This document shows, one piece after another, positions 7,114 through 14,183 of a DNA stretch of 20,325 nt. Origin of the DNA: an uncultured Nocardiaceae bacterium. GTDB lineage: Bacteria; Actinomycetota; Actinomycetes; Mycobacteriales; Mycobacteriaceae. How positions within the stretch are numbered: the first letter of the stretch is position 1; each line of letters starts with the position of its first letter. Both the position numbers and the translations under genes were made by a program. The DNA lies in NCBI GenBank assembly GCA_936936565.1, contig CAKZIX010000193.1:1-20325 (forward strand), read 5' to 3'. The notes beneath the pieces were generated by a model that was not told the DNA's origin, made no database searches, and saw only the letters and a program-made list of their open reading frames with translations.

Positions 7114-7316
7114 CACTCGCCACCCTTCGGGCCGCCGCGGGTGGTGTTTCTCTCTTGCTCAGCGATCCACCGCTCAATTTCGCTGCGGCGGTATACAACT
7201 CGGCGACCCATCGCGAAACTCGCGGGGCCCTGGTTGATGTGCCGGTAGTAGCGCAGCGTCGATTCGGCGATACCGAATTCAAGGCTGACCTGCTTGGTGG
7301 TCAGGTAGTCGCTCAT
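7113..7316 (-). CDS. AlpA/excisionase-like helix-turn-helix protein
   Basis: A 67-residue product: YLTTKQVSLEFGIAESTLRY, then YRHINQGPASFAMGRRVVYRR and SEIERWIAEQ. This is the classic MerR-like 'HTH_17' layout of AlpA and excisionase proteins: a winged HTH with a GRRVVYR strand and the final helix. Such proteins act as recombination directionality factors or as transcriptional activators. It is buried in the middle of the early operon rather than next to the integrase, so an excisionase role is plausible but not proven. The start overlaps the previous stop as TGATG. Confidence 0.8.
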   Translation of the reverse strand: MSDYLTTKQVSLEFGIAESTLRYYRHINQGPASFAMGRRVVYRRSEIERWIAEQERNTTRGGPKGGE

Positions 7317-7684
7317 CACTCGCCTGCCGAGAAGCTCGGGCCGCCGTCGAAGGCGGGACCGTCCATGTCTTCGGGCTGGCCGCCGTCGAAGAGTGACGGG
7401 TCATCCTTGGCGGCGCGGAACAGCGCGGCGGTCTCTTTCGGCAGGCCGGCTACGGCGAGGATGCTGTCGAGTTCGTCGCTGGGCAGCTCGGCTAGCGCGA
7501 CGATCTTCATCTTGACGTCCACCCGGTCCGGCTGCGTCTTGAACTCGTTGTGCGAGTAGCCATCCCGGATGGTGCGTACGAGGTAGAGGCGTTCCTCGCC
7601 CTTGCCGGGCAGCTCGTACGCATGCTCGGAAATACCGGCGATCCGCACGTGTGCGGCCTCGATGAGCGGTCGTTCTTCGGTCAT
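7316..7684 (-). CDS. Hypothetical acidic protein
   Basis: A 122-residue acidic product. The N-terminal part is beta-like (AAHVRIAGISEHAYELPGK, RLYLVRTIRDGYSH), the middle is helical, and the C-terminus is a flexible glycine/aspartate tail. ATG at 7684 has AAGGAG seven bases upstream, one of the strongest ribosome binding sites in the operon, so high expression is likely. No family is recognised. Its place just after the recombination genes suggests a DNA-metabolism accessory role. Confidence 0.75.
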   Translation of the reverse strand: MTEERPLIEAAHVRIAGISEHAYELPGKGEERLYLVRTIRDGYSHNEFKTQPDRVDVKMKIVALAELPSDELDSILAVAGLPKETAALFRAAKDDPSLFDGGQPEDMDGPAFDGGPSFSAGE

Positions 7685-7712
7685 GGTCAATCTCCTTGTG
7701 CGGGTCGGTGTT

Positions 7713-8141
7713 TCAGCTGTAGACGTGAATTTCGTTGTCATGGAAGGCGCTCCAAACTCCCGGCGCGTCACGCATGCGGCGCGCGAGGACACACCCCAGG
7801 CATCTGCATTCGAGGTCGCGTCGGCGCTGACCCTGGTAGGCGAAGCTGCCCCCGACGTAGACGAAGGTCGGATGACCGTGGATTGCCTGGGCGAGCACGT
7901 CGGCGATCTCCCGCCGTTCGGCCCGCAACTCGCTGAGCTCCTCGTTCAGCTCTGCCTCGCGGCAGTCGCAGGCGAGTCGGTGCTCGGTGCACTGGCGCCA
8001 CCGCGGATCGGTCGTGTCGCGCGGCGGCGACGACGTGACCGCGACGGCCTGGCCGCGGAACGAGACCAGTGGGCCGACCAGCTCGTAGCGGTGCGGCGGT
8101 CGCGCGATGTGCGGGGGCAAATCGGTGTGGCGCATCGTCAC
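7713..8141 (-). CDS. Hypothetical cysteine-rich protein
   Basis: A 142-residue product with a coiled-coil centre (EAELNEELSELRAERREIAD) flanked by cysteine groups (QCTEHRLACDCRE, near residues 50-62, and LECRCLGCVLARR, near 110-122) that could form a composite zinc site. GTG at 8141 overlaps the upstream stop as GTGA; an ATG at 8135 is also possible. No family is recognised. Confidence 0.68.
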   Translation of the reverse strand: MTMRHTDLPPHIARPPHRYELVGPLVSFRGQAVAVTSSPPRDTTDPRWRQCTEHRLACDCREAELNEELSELRAERREIADVLAQAIHGHPTFVYVGGSFAYQGQRRRDLECRCLGCVLARRMRDAPGVWSAFHDNEIHVYS

Positions 8142-8263
8142 TCGCTCTCTGCCTCGCGCCGGGTCGGCCGCAGCACCTCGGCGACCGTCTGGCGTGGGTC
8201 GTCGGCCGAGCGCGCCTCGGCGGCGTCGGTCATCTGGTCGTCGCCGACGTACAGGCCGGTCAC
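8138..8263 (-). CDS. Very small hypothetical protein
   Basis: A 41-residue product beginning VTGLYVGDDQMTDAAEA and ending RPTRREAESE. The GTG start overlaps the RecT-type gene's stop as GTGA, and its own stop overlaps the next start in the same way. The chain of couplings is the main evidence that it is translated. An alternative is an untranslated spacer; the coupling makes a gene more likely. Confidence 0.5.
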   Translation of the reverse strand: MTGLYVGDDQMTDAAEARSADDPRQTVAEVLRPTRREAESE

Positions 8264-9204
8264 CGGTCGGCTCCGTCGGCGAGGGTGGGCTGCTCGGCCC
8301 CTGACGCGGCGGCTGCGGCCTCCTGCTCGGCGATCGCCTTCTCGAGCTCGTCGAACACGAGCTGAATCTCGCTGGCGGTCAGATCCTTCGACGAGGCCAT
8401 CTCGGCGCCCTCGGGGCGGCCGACAATGTCGGAGATCCATGCGAGCGCCGAGTCGCGGTCGGTCATCTGGAGCTTGGTCAGCAGGGTGTGCAGGCGCTTC
8501 AGCTGCGGTCCGGTCGCCTTACGCTCGGGCGCGGGCGCCGAATCATCGCCAACCTTGCTCGCACTTTCAGCTGGAGTTGGCGCAGCCGGCTCGCCGATCA
8601 GGTCGGCGGCCGTCACGCGCTGCGACTCGACGCGCACCGGCGTCGGGTCCATCTCCAATTCCTCGCGGCTGTAGGCGATACCGAGCAGCACGTCGGGCGC
8701 CAGCTTGCGGCACACCTCGGTTGCGGCCTTGGCGTAGAGCATCGCCTGCGGGTCGGTGTCGTACTTCTTGTTGGTGGTGTAGCCCGCCTTCTTGGCGCGG
8801 TCGTAGGTCCAGGTGCTCATCTCCGTGCTGCCGTCGGGTGCGGTGCCGACGACGGTCACCGCCTCGTCGGTCGAGGACTCGGTGCGCAGCTTGTAGCCAT
8901 GCTTCTTGACCAGCGCGACCATGGTGCGCGCGTAGATCGCGGGCGTGCCGTGGACGATGAAAATCTGCTGGAGCGACTGAATCGGGTTCAAGCCCAGCTC
9001 AGCGCCGTACAGGATTGCGGCGGCGCCGTTGTCGGGCTTTCCCTTGTAGATGGCGGGCACGATGTCGGACGCGCACAGGCTCTTTGCGAGATGGTGTGCG
9101 GTCGCCATCATCTCGGCGTGCTGGCGAAGCTGCGCGACGGCGGGGTTGCTGTCGACAATCTCGGCGGGTACCGAATGCTGTTGCACGGCAATTTCATTGG
9201 TCAT
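8260..9204 (-). CDS. recT: RecT-family ssDNA annealing protein
   Basis: A 314-residue product. The core, residues 25-185, has family-typical segments: AAAILYGAELGLNPIQSLQQ (61-80), FIVHGTPAIYARTMVALVKK (82-101), and QAMLYAKAATEVCRKLAPDV (153-172). This matches the RecT-like annealing proteins of actinophages, which coat single strands and pair homologous DNA together with an exonuclease. Residues 190-314 are an alanine-, proline- and glutamate-rich tail, probably partly disordered. ATG at 9204 has AAGGAG upstream and overlaps the HNH stop. The partner nuclease lies just upstream, separated only by the HNH gene. Confidence 0.9.
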   Translation of the reverse strand: MTNEIAVQQHSVPAEIVDSNPAVAQLRQHAEMMATAHHLAKSLCASDIVPAIYKGKPDNGAAAILYGAELGLNPIQSLQQIFIVHGTPAIYARTMVALVKKHGYKLRTESSTDEAVTVVGTAPDGSTEMSTWTYDRAKKAGYTTNKKYDTDPQAMLYAKAATEVCRKLAPDVLLGIAYSREELEMDPTPVRVESQRVTAADLIGEPAAPTPAESASKVGDDSAPAPERKATGPQLKRLHTLLTKLQMTDRDSALAWISDIVGRPEGAEMASSKDLTASEIQLVFDELEKAIAEQEAAAAASGAEQPTLADGADR

Positions 9205-9827
9205 CTGGACTCCTTGGTTCGGTTGGCTCGACATGCCGCACAGAACAGCGGCTTTCCGCTATCGCGCTTGCGCTGCAACATTTCCGGGGGGTAGGCGTGA
9301 CCCCGCTTGCAATGTGAATTGATCGGCTTCGGCTTCAGGCGGGCCTTCGCGCCGTGGTTTCGCTGACACGTCTTACAAAGACGGCCACGGCCGCCGCGCT
9401 GCAAGTAGGTGTTCTCGGGTGTGTACTCATGCCCGTGGGGGCAGTGCGTCTTGCGCCTGTTGTGGTCGGTTCCGTGTTCGAGTTTGTCGTGAGAGTTCTC
9501 AGATGGCGTTCCCCAGCAAAGGTTTTCAATACGGTTGTCGAGTGAGTAGCCGTTCAGGTGCCGCGCCTCGAAACCATGCGGGCATGGCCCAGCGAACGTT
9601 TCGAGAACCAGCACGTGCACTCGGCGCGTTTGCATCACGCCATCGCGGCGGACCTGCACCTTGAGGTATCCGGAAGGGCCGGCGATAGCGGGGCGCAGGA
9701 TAGTCCCGGCATACCGCTTCGGACCCTGGACGGTTTCGACGACTCGATCGACGCTGCGGATCCGGCCGATGCTGGACGCCTCGTAGCCTTCGCAACCCGG
9801 AATCGGCCGCCATTCTTCGATATCCAC
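9201..9827 (-). CDS. HNH homing-type endonuclease with NUMOD4 domain
   Basis: A 208-residue product. An N-terminal NUMOD4-like motif (EEWRPIPGCEGYEASSIGRI, 4-23) precedes an HNH domain with H71, H90/N92, N98 and the diagnostic NLCWGTPSEN (102-111). Two repeated zinc-type units follow: CPHGH...CKTC (129-154) and CKRGH...CAAC (173-199). NUMOD4/HNH proteins of this type are free-standing homing endonucleases that cut allelic sites lacking them. GTG at 9827 overlaps the nuclease stop as TAGTG. It sits between the nuclease and its RecT partner, probably as an insertion tolerated because it preserves translational coupling. Confidence 0.88.
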   Translation of the reverse strand: MDIEEWRPIPGCEGYEASSIGRIRSVDRVVETVQGPKRYAGTILRPAIAGPSGYLKVQVRRDGVMQTRRVHVLVLETFAGPCPHGFEARHLNGYSLDNRIENLCWGTPSENSHDKLEHGTDHNRRKTHCPHGHEYTPENTYLQRGGRGRLCKTCQRNHGAKARLKPKPINSHCKRGHAYPPEMLQRKRDSGKPLFCAACRANRTKESR

Positions 9828-10711
9828 TACGCCTCCGATTCTCGGGAAGCCAGTGACCGCGGCGGACCGACATAGGTGAGCGCCGGATAGCCAGGCCAGA
9901 TCCCAGTCTTCGTGCAATGCGCATACAGATCGATTGCACGGCGCATCCTCGCGCGGCCGATCTCGGCAAACTCCTCGTCGAATCCGATCAGCGCCGGCGA
10001 GTAGGGCGGCGACTTCTCGATCACTAGGAACAGGAACAGAGGCAGTTCATCGAATAGGCCGCTACGCAGGGCACCCTCGCGGTACCACTCCTGCTGCACG
10101 TCGTACGCCAGGTCGGCGGCGTGATACCGGAACTCGGAGGCCTTAGCGCTGATTGCCGTCTTGATGTCGATGATCAGAGGTCGTCCGTCTGGTAGCCGGG
10201 TCGCCCAGTCTGGACGCGCCCGCAGGAGCGTGCCGGTCTGCTCGTCGCGCCAGTACAGCGAGGTCTCAGCCCGGCCGTGTGCGAGCAGGGCCGCGGCCTC
10301 GGGTAGCTCGCGCGCCCGCTTGGACATGGCCAGCGCCTGCTCGTGCGACTTCGCGAGCAGCGGCGTTTTGCCCGCCGAGATCGCAGCCAGTTTCGCTGCC
10401 GCAGCCTCCTTGCCTTGCCACGACTTGGCCTCGACCGCAACGATTTCCGGGCCAACGCCGAGCGTTAACGTATGCACCGCGGTTCCGAGCAGTAGCGCGT
10501 CTGTCGGCGGTTCAGGGTGCGCGCGTCCCCACGCGAACTTCTCGGCCGTACCGTTGGTGAGCTTCTTGGCCCCCGACGACGACAGCGATACCTCGTCGGC
10601 ATGGTAGAGATCGTCCGGAATGCCATCGAATATCCCGAGCTGCGAGCCGCCGCAGTGCTCGCACCACACGCGCGGCAGGTTGCTGTCGTCGCACCACGCT
10701 GGCCGGATCAT
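9827..10711 (-). CDS. RecE/Cas4-type PD-(D/E)xK exonuclease
   Basis: A 294-residue product. After a short cysteine motif (CEHCGG, 17-22), residues 27-60 (GIFDGIPDDLYHADE, then SLSSSGAKKL) match the start of the 'exodeoxyribonuclease 8-like' PDDEXK family. Catalytic candidates are H80 in GTAVH, E149, D168 in RARPDW, and D182-I-K184 in IIDIKT, with the Q-x-x-x-Y motif VQQEWY at 205-210. Known relatives resect double-stranded DNA to give the single strands RecT anneals. The ATG at 10711 overlaps the preceding stop as ATGA. Confidence 0.86.
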   Translation of the reverse strand: MIRPAWCDDSNLPRVWCEHCGGSQLGIFDGIPDDLYHADEVSLSSSGAKKLTNGTAEKFAWGRAHPEPPTDALLLGTAVHTLTLGVGPEIVAVEAKSWQGKEAAAAKLAAISAGKTPLLAKSHEQALAMSKRARELPEAAALLAHGRAETSLYWRDEQTGTLLRARPDWATRLPDGRPLIIDIKTAISAKASEFRYHAADLAYDVQQEWYREGALRSGLFDELPLFLFLVIEKSPPYSPALIGFDEEFAEIGRARMRRAIDLYAHCTKTGIWPGYPALTYVGPPRSLASRESEA

Positions 10712-11163
10712 GCGGCACCGTCCAGCGCGAGCAGGTCGAGCAGGTCCGCGGGCTCGACCTCGACAGGCTTCGGATCGGCGAGCAGCTCCGCGGCGAGCCT
10801 TTCGAGCGCGTCGAGGTCGCGCGTATCCATGCGCCACCACGTGAGCGCCTGGGCCCGCACCTCGTCGGGCAGGGACGCGCACCAGCGTGCGAGCAGGTTG
10901 TAGGTGACCTTGGCCTCGGCGAGCTTCGCGCCGCGGCGCCACAGCTTCGGCGTGCCGTCGGGGTACCACTCGCATTCGATGAATTCGTGCCACTCGCCGG
11001 CGATCGCCGTCGCGGTGTACTCGTAGCTGAAGCCGCGGCCGCCGCCGCACTGGCTGCCCGATCGCATGTGCGCGATGCCGCCCTCGGTGTCGGCGATGCA
11101 GTAGCCGACACCGAGGATCGTGTGGTCGCTGCGCAGTAGAGCGCGCTGGACGTCGGTCAGCAT
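10708..11163 (-). CDS. Hypothetical protein
   Basis: A 151-residue product. The N-terminal half is beta-rich (GVGYCIADTEGGIAHMRSG, GFSYEYTATAIAGEWHEFIE) and the C-terminal half is helical and acidic (DALERLAAELLADP, VEVEPADLLDLLALDG). No family is recognised. The ATG at 11163 overlaps the methyltransferase stop by seven bases. It sits between a DNA methyltransferase and a nuclease. Confidence 0.72.
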   Translation of the reverse strand: MLTDVQRALLRSDHTILGVGYCIADTEGGIAHMRSGSQCGGGRGFSYEYTATAIAGEWHEFIECEWYPDGTPKLWRRGAKLAEAKVTYNLLARWCASLPDEVRAQALTWWRMDTRDLDALERLAAELLADPKPVEVEPADLLDLLALDGAA

Positions 11164-12581
11164 GCGACCACCTCAAGCAGGTAGCTGAAAGCCGCGTACG
11201 CCTGCGGCGGCACGATGCCGTTGCCGATGACCTGGAGCTGCTCCGACCGGCTGAGCCCGATCGCCGGATCGGTCACGAACCCGTTGGGCCAGAACATCAT
11301 CCATTCGGCAAAGGCCGCCGACAGACGCGGATTCCCCTTCGAGTTCGGCTCGGTCGGCGACGGCGCCGGACGCGACAACCGTTCCTGCCGGGCGATCGCT
11401 GCCGCGTAGTCGCCCCACCGCTCGGAGCCGGCCAAAAGCGCGTAGTCGATGAGCTGTCGCGAGTGTCCGACCCAGCCGTCAGCGTCGGGCAGCATTGCGC
11501 CGCCCGTAGCGGTTGGCATTGGGAGCAATGCCGCGCGTAGCTGCGTCGAGTTGCGCTCGACATCCGACGGAGCAGCCGGCCGAGCATCCGAGGTCATCGG
11601 TGTCGGCAACATCTGCACCGCTGACGGCAGCATGAGATCGCCACTCGAACCGCGCTGATTCGGGCCACCCTTCGTGCCGTCGGTCGCGCGCGGCGTCGGT
11701 AGGTGATGCCGCACCGCATCCGGAAGGCCGACCGCGCGCTTGGCGCCAGACGGCCGGACTCCGCCCGCCTCGCGCGCCGCCTTGCCGCCGAGCCCGTCGG
11801 TCGCTTGCGGTGTCGGCATTAGGGAAACAGGTGCGCCCCCAGCGCTTCCGGCAGAGTCCCGTTCCCGTCCGCCACGTGCTGACGCGCCGCCGGCGCCGTC
11901 ATCGATCCGTGCGCGTCCATCGCCCGAGGTGTCGGCAACACCTTCGCCAGCGAATCCAGCGACGGACGCACCGCCGCTCCCGGGCTCGCCGACTGGTTGT
12001 TGCCGTACGGCGTCGCCGTCGGCGTCGGCAGGGTGGGCGAGGATGAAGATCCGGAATCGGTTGTGGCAGGCGCCCACGTCGGCAGCTCGTATGCCAACCC
12101 ATTCCGCGTCATACCCGAGGTCGGCCAGGTCTCCGAGAACGGCTCCGAGAGCCCGCAGAACAGGTCGAGACGGCCCGTCTCCCACAGCATCCGCTCCGGA
12201 CACCATTGCGCGAATTGCCTTGGCATGCAACAAGCCCCTCACGTTTTCGATCAGCACATACCGCGGGCGCATGACGGCGATCGCCTGAGCCATCTCCAGC
12301 CACAGCCCCGACCGTGTGCCGACCATGAGCCCGGCGCCGCGCCCTGCCGCCGACACGTCCTGACACGGGAACCCGCCAGTCAAGATGTCGACGGGCTGCA
12401 CTGCTGCCCAGTCGACTCGGGTGATGTCGCCGAGGTTCGGTACATCGGGGTTGTGGTGTGCGAGCACCTTCGAGGGCGCCTCGCCGATCTCGCAGTGCCA
12501 AGCGAGCTCGGCGTCGGCGAACAGCTCGAGCGCGACCCGCTCGAGCACTCCCGCGCCGCTGAACAATCCGCCAATCAGCAT
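11157..12581 (-). CDS. Cytosine-5 DNA methyltransferase with repeat-rich recognition region
   Basis: A 474-residue product. Motif I is GLFSGAG (5-11), the catalytic motif IV GGFPCQDVS has C73, motif VI is IENVRG (111-116), motif VIII is CHNRFRIFI (172-180), and the C-terminal motif X is VIGNGIVPPQA (451-461). It is therefore a complete m5C methyltransferase. The variable region, residues 183-420, is long and repetitive, with LPTPxATDG-like units at 255, 294, 325 and 353. Two more such units upstream exist only in the +1 frame. The ATG at 12581 overlaps the WhiB-like stop by seven bases. No restriction partner is visible, so it is probably an orphan protective methylase. An internal ATG at 11819 coincides with the stop of the alternative frame. 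Confidence 0.92.
   Translation of the reverse strand: MLIGGLFSGAGVLERVALELFADAELAWHCEIGEAPSKVLAHHNPDVPNLGDITRVDWAAVQPVDILTGGFPCQDVSAAGRGAGLMVGTRSGLWLEMAQAIAVMRPRYVLIENVRGLLHAKAIRAMVSGADAVGDGPSRPVLRALGAVLGDLADLGYDAEWVGIRAADVGACHNRFRIFILAHPADADGDAVRQQPVGEPGSGGASVAGFAGEGVADTSGDGRARIDDGAGGASARGGRERDSAGSAGGAPVSLMPTPQATDGLGGKAAREAGGVRPSGAKRAVGLPDAVRHHLPTPRATDGTKGGPNQRGSSGDLMLPSAVQMLPTPMTSDARPAAPSDVERNSTQLRAALLPMPTATGGAMLPDADGWVGHSRQLIDYALLAGSERWGDYAAAIARQERLSRPAPSPTEPNSKGNPRLSAAFAEWMMFWPNGFVTDPAIGLSRSEQLQVIGNGIVPPQAYAAFSYLLEVVAC
11819..12226 (-). other. Alternative-frame ORF over the methyltransferase recognition region
   Basis: A 135-codon frame lying wholly inside the m5C methyltransferase gene. 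It reads SETWPTSGMTRNGLAYELPT, then two LPTP units (12031-12005 and 11938-11912). These resemble segments of phage proteins annotated as cytosine methyltransferases in other genomes. It ends in TAA overlapping the in-frame methyltransferase ATG at 11819 (TAATG). No good ribosome binding site precedes its ATG at 12226. I regard it as overprinted or frame-shifted repeat DNA more than an expressed gene. Confidence 0.3.
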
Positions 12582-13006
12582 GCGCCCCTCGCATAAACTG
12601 CGTGCTGCGCCCGGTAGCAGGGTCCGCACAGTCGGTGCGCGCACTCGCGCACCGTGTCGGGCACCTCGGCGATCGTGGCATTGCCCGCGCGCATCCGGCG
12701 CCGGCACAGACGGCACAGCCGAACCATGGTGCGCGGCAGGCGCGGCCGCGAGGCGTTCGTCGCCCACACCGGGGCTTGCGGATCGCGGCCGGCCTTGACG
12801 CTCAGGCGCTCACGGGCACCTCGCACGCCGAGGTCTTCCCCGGCGAATACCCCATCGGTGCAACGCAATCCGAGATTCGCGCACTCGCGTGTGACCTCGC
12901 AGGCGCCGCAGAACTCCAGCGCTTGCGAGATCGACCCCGACTTGAGTGGAAAGAACACGTCGGTCGGCACGCCCTTGCAGGCTGCGCGGTCGGTCCAGTC
13001 GTCCAC
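12575..13006 (-). CDS. WhiB-family iron-sulfur regulator with C-terminal cysteine extension
   Basis: A 143-residue product. The four WhiB cluster ligands are C10 (AACKG), C33 and C36 (FCGACEV) and C42 (ECAN). The expected turn segment follows as GVFAGEDLGVRGARER (52-67). WhiB proteins hold a [4Fe-4S] cluster and regulate transcription through the principal sigma factor in actinobacteria; phage copies can repress host whiB genes. Residues 96-143 add cysteine pairs (LCRLCRR, CAHRLCGPCYR) not usual in short WhiB proteins. GTG at 13006 overlaps the upstream stop as TAGTG. The extension may bind zinc and DNA, by inference. Confidence 0.85.
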   Translation of the reverse strand: MDDWTDRAACKGVPTDVFFPLKSGSISQALEFCGACEVTRECANLGLRCTDGVFAGEDLGVRGARERLSVKAGRDPQAPVWATNASRPRLPRTMVRLCRLCRRRMRAGNATIAEVPDTVRECAHRLCGPCYRAQHAVYARGAC

Positions 13007-13296
13007 TACAGCACCCCCAACTCGTCGGCGACGCCGCGCTCGTAGGCGCGGTCGCTTCCGTCGTCCACGAACTCGATTCGTCCGGTGCCGCAGCAGCCTT
13101 CACACTCCGTGCATCCCGAGCAGCCGAGCAGGCCGTCCTCGCAGGGCCCCGTGATGCCCTCGCCGTCGCAGTCCGGGCAGTCGACCGTCTGCACGCGCAG
13201 CTCGTAGGCGACGATCTCGGCGCCGATCCACAGCAGGAATCCGAATCCGCCGACCTGGATCAGCGCGCCGAGCAGGTCCAGCATTGCCTCGGTCAT
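13006..13296 (-). CDS. Membrane protein with DnaJ-like zinc finger
   Basis: A 96-residue product. Residues 5-32 (MLDLLGALIQVGGFGFLLWI and on) form a membrane segment. It is followed by a cysteine-rich domain: CPDCDGEG (40-47), then C52, C59, C62, C65, C68/C69 and CGTGR. The repeated CxxCxGxG layout resembles the DnaJ zinc finger. The ATG at 13296 overlaps the preceding stop as ATGA. A membrane-anchored zinc finger of this size is unusual; its role is unknown. Confidence 0.75.
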   Translation of the reverse strand: MTEAMLDLLGALIQVGGFGFLLWIGAEIVAYELRVQTVDCPDCDGEGITGPCEDGLLGCSGCTECEGCCGTGRIEFVDDGSDRAYERGVADELGVL

Positions 13297-14183
13297 TGCG
13301 GGCACCGCGCGATCGTGAGGATCTCGTCGGCGAGCACGTAGATCGACGTGGAGGGCGCATAACTCGCGTGCGCCATGCTGGCCGCCTCGCGGATCTGGTC
13401 GAGCTGCGAACGCAGGTGTACGACGACCGCGGGGTCGACCTGCTGCTCGGGGTCGCACGCTGGACGCCCGGCGTCATCTACTCGGCTCCGCAGCATCGCC
13501 GCCGCCTCGGCCGCGGTTTTGATCGTGCGCACGAGCTGGTCGACCTCGTCGGCGTCCGGCGTCGCGATGTCGAGTGCCGCCGCGAGCCGCGCCGTCGTCG
13601 TGATCGCCGCATCGTCGAGCTTGTCGGCAGCGTCGGCGAGCTGCTCGGCACGCGACTTCGGCTCGGCTGCAACGGGTTCAGCCCCGGCGAGGGGCTGGGT
13701 GGCGGCCAGCGCGCGGGCCATCGGGTCGTGCTCGGTCTGCACGAGGACGCCGAGCACGATTTCGCGGCGGTCGGCCACCGTGCGCGCGGTCAGCTCGCGG
13801 AACGTGCCCCCGTGCTCGAGCGCCGCGTACGACACGCGGTCATCCTTCCAGTCGATCATCAGGTCGGCGTCGTCGCGCTGGAAGCGGGTGCCGACGTCAC
13901 TCGACTCGCAGATCTGCCAGCCGTGCCCGATGGCGACGATCTCGATGCGCTGGCGGTCGGTCGGATTGTCGGGCACGTCGACCGGATCGGCGGGCGGCAG
14001 AATGTCGGTCACGACGGTCGACAGCGCGACACCCAGCTCGGCGGCCCGTGCGCAGTAGCGGCCCTGGGGGCAGTGGACAAACACCGTCCACATGGCGGGC
14101 GCCTCGTCGTAGCTGATGACCAGCTCTCCGCTGCCCTCGGCGAGGAGGTTCTGTAGCTGCGGGTCGATCACGATGCGCGCCAT
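13293..14183 (-). CDS. Hypothetical protein with long helical C-terminus
   Basis: A 296-residue product. Residues 1-150 look globular (MARIVIDPQLQNLLAEGSGE, IEIVAIGHGWQICES, ADLMIDWKDD). Residues 170-290 are alanine- and charge-rich helices (SRAEQLADAADKLDDAA, LVRTIKTAAEAAAML, LRSQLDQIREAASMAHA) suggesting a coiled coil. The start overlaps the previous stop as TGATG. No family is recognised despite the length; it is one of the largest unassigned genes here. Confidence 0.78.
   Translation of the reverse strand: MARIVIDPQLQNLLAEGSGELVISYDEAPAMWTVFVHCPQGRYCARAAELGVALSTVVTDILPPADPVDVPDNPTDRQRIEIVAIGHGWQICESSDVGTRFQRDDADLMIDWKDDRVSYAALEHGGTFRELTARTVADRREIVLGVLVQTEHDPMARALAATQPLAGAEPVAAEPKSRAEQLADAADKLDDAAITTTARLAAALDIATPDADEVDQLVRTIKTAAEAAAMLRSRVDDAGRPACDPEQQVDPAVVVHLRSQLDQIREAASMAHASYAPSTSIYVLADEILTIARCPQ

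Noticed and set aside
7602..8909. 435-residue plus-strand ORF
   Set aside because: It is low-complexity and arginine-rich, and lies opposite recT and its coupled downstream genes.
13284..14156. 290-residue plus-strand ORF
   Set aside because: It lies opposite a 296-residue minus-strand gene whose start and stop are both fixed by overlaps; it has no ribosome binding site or motif.
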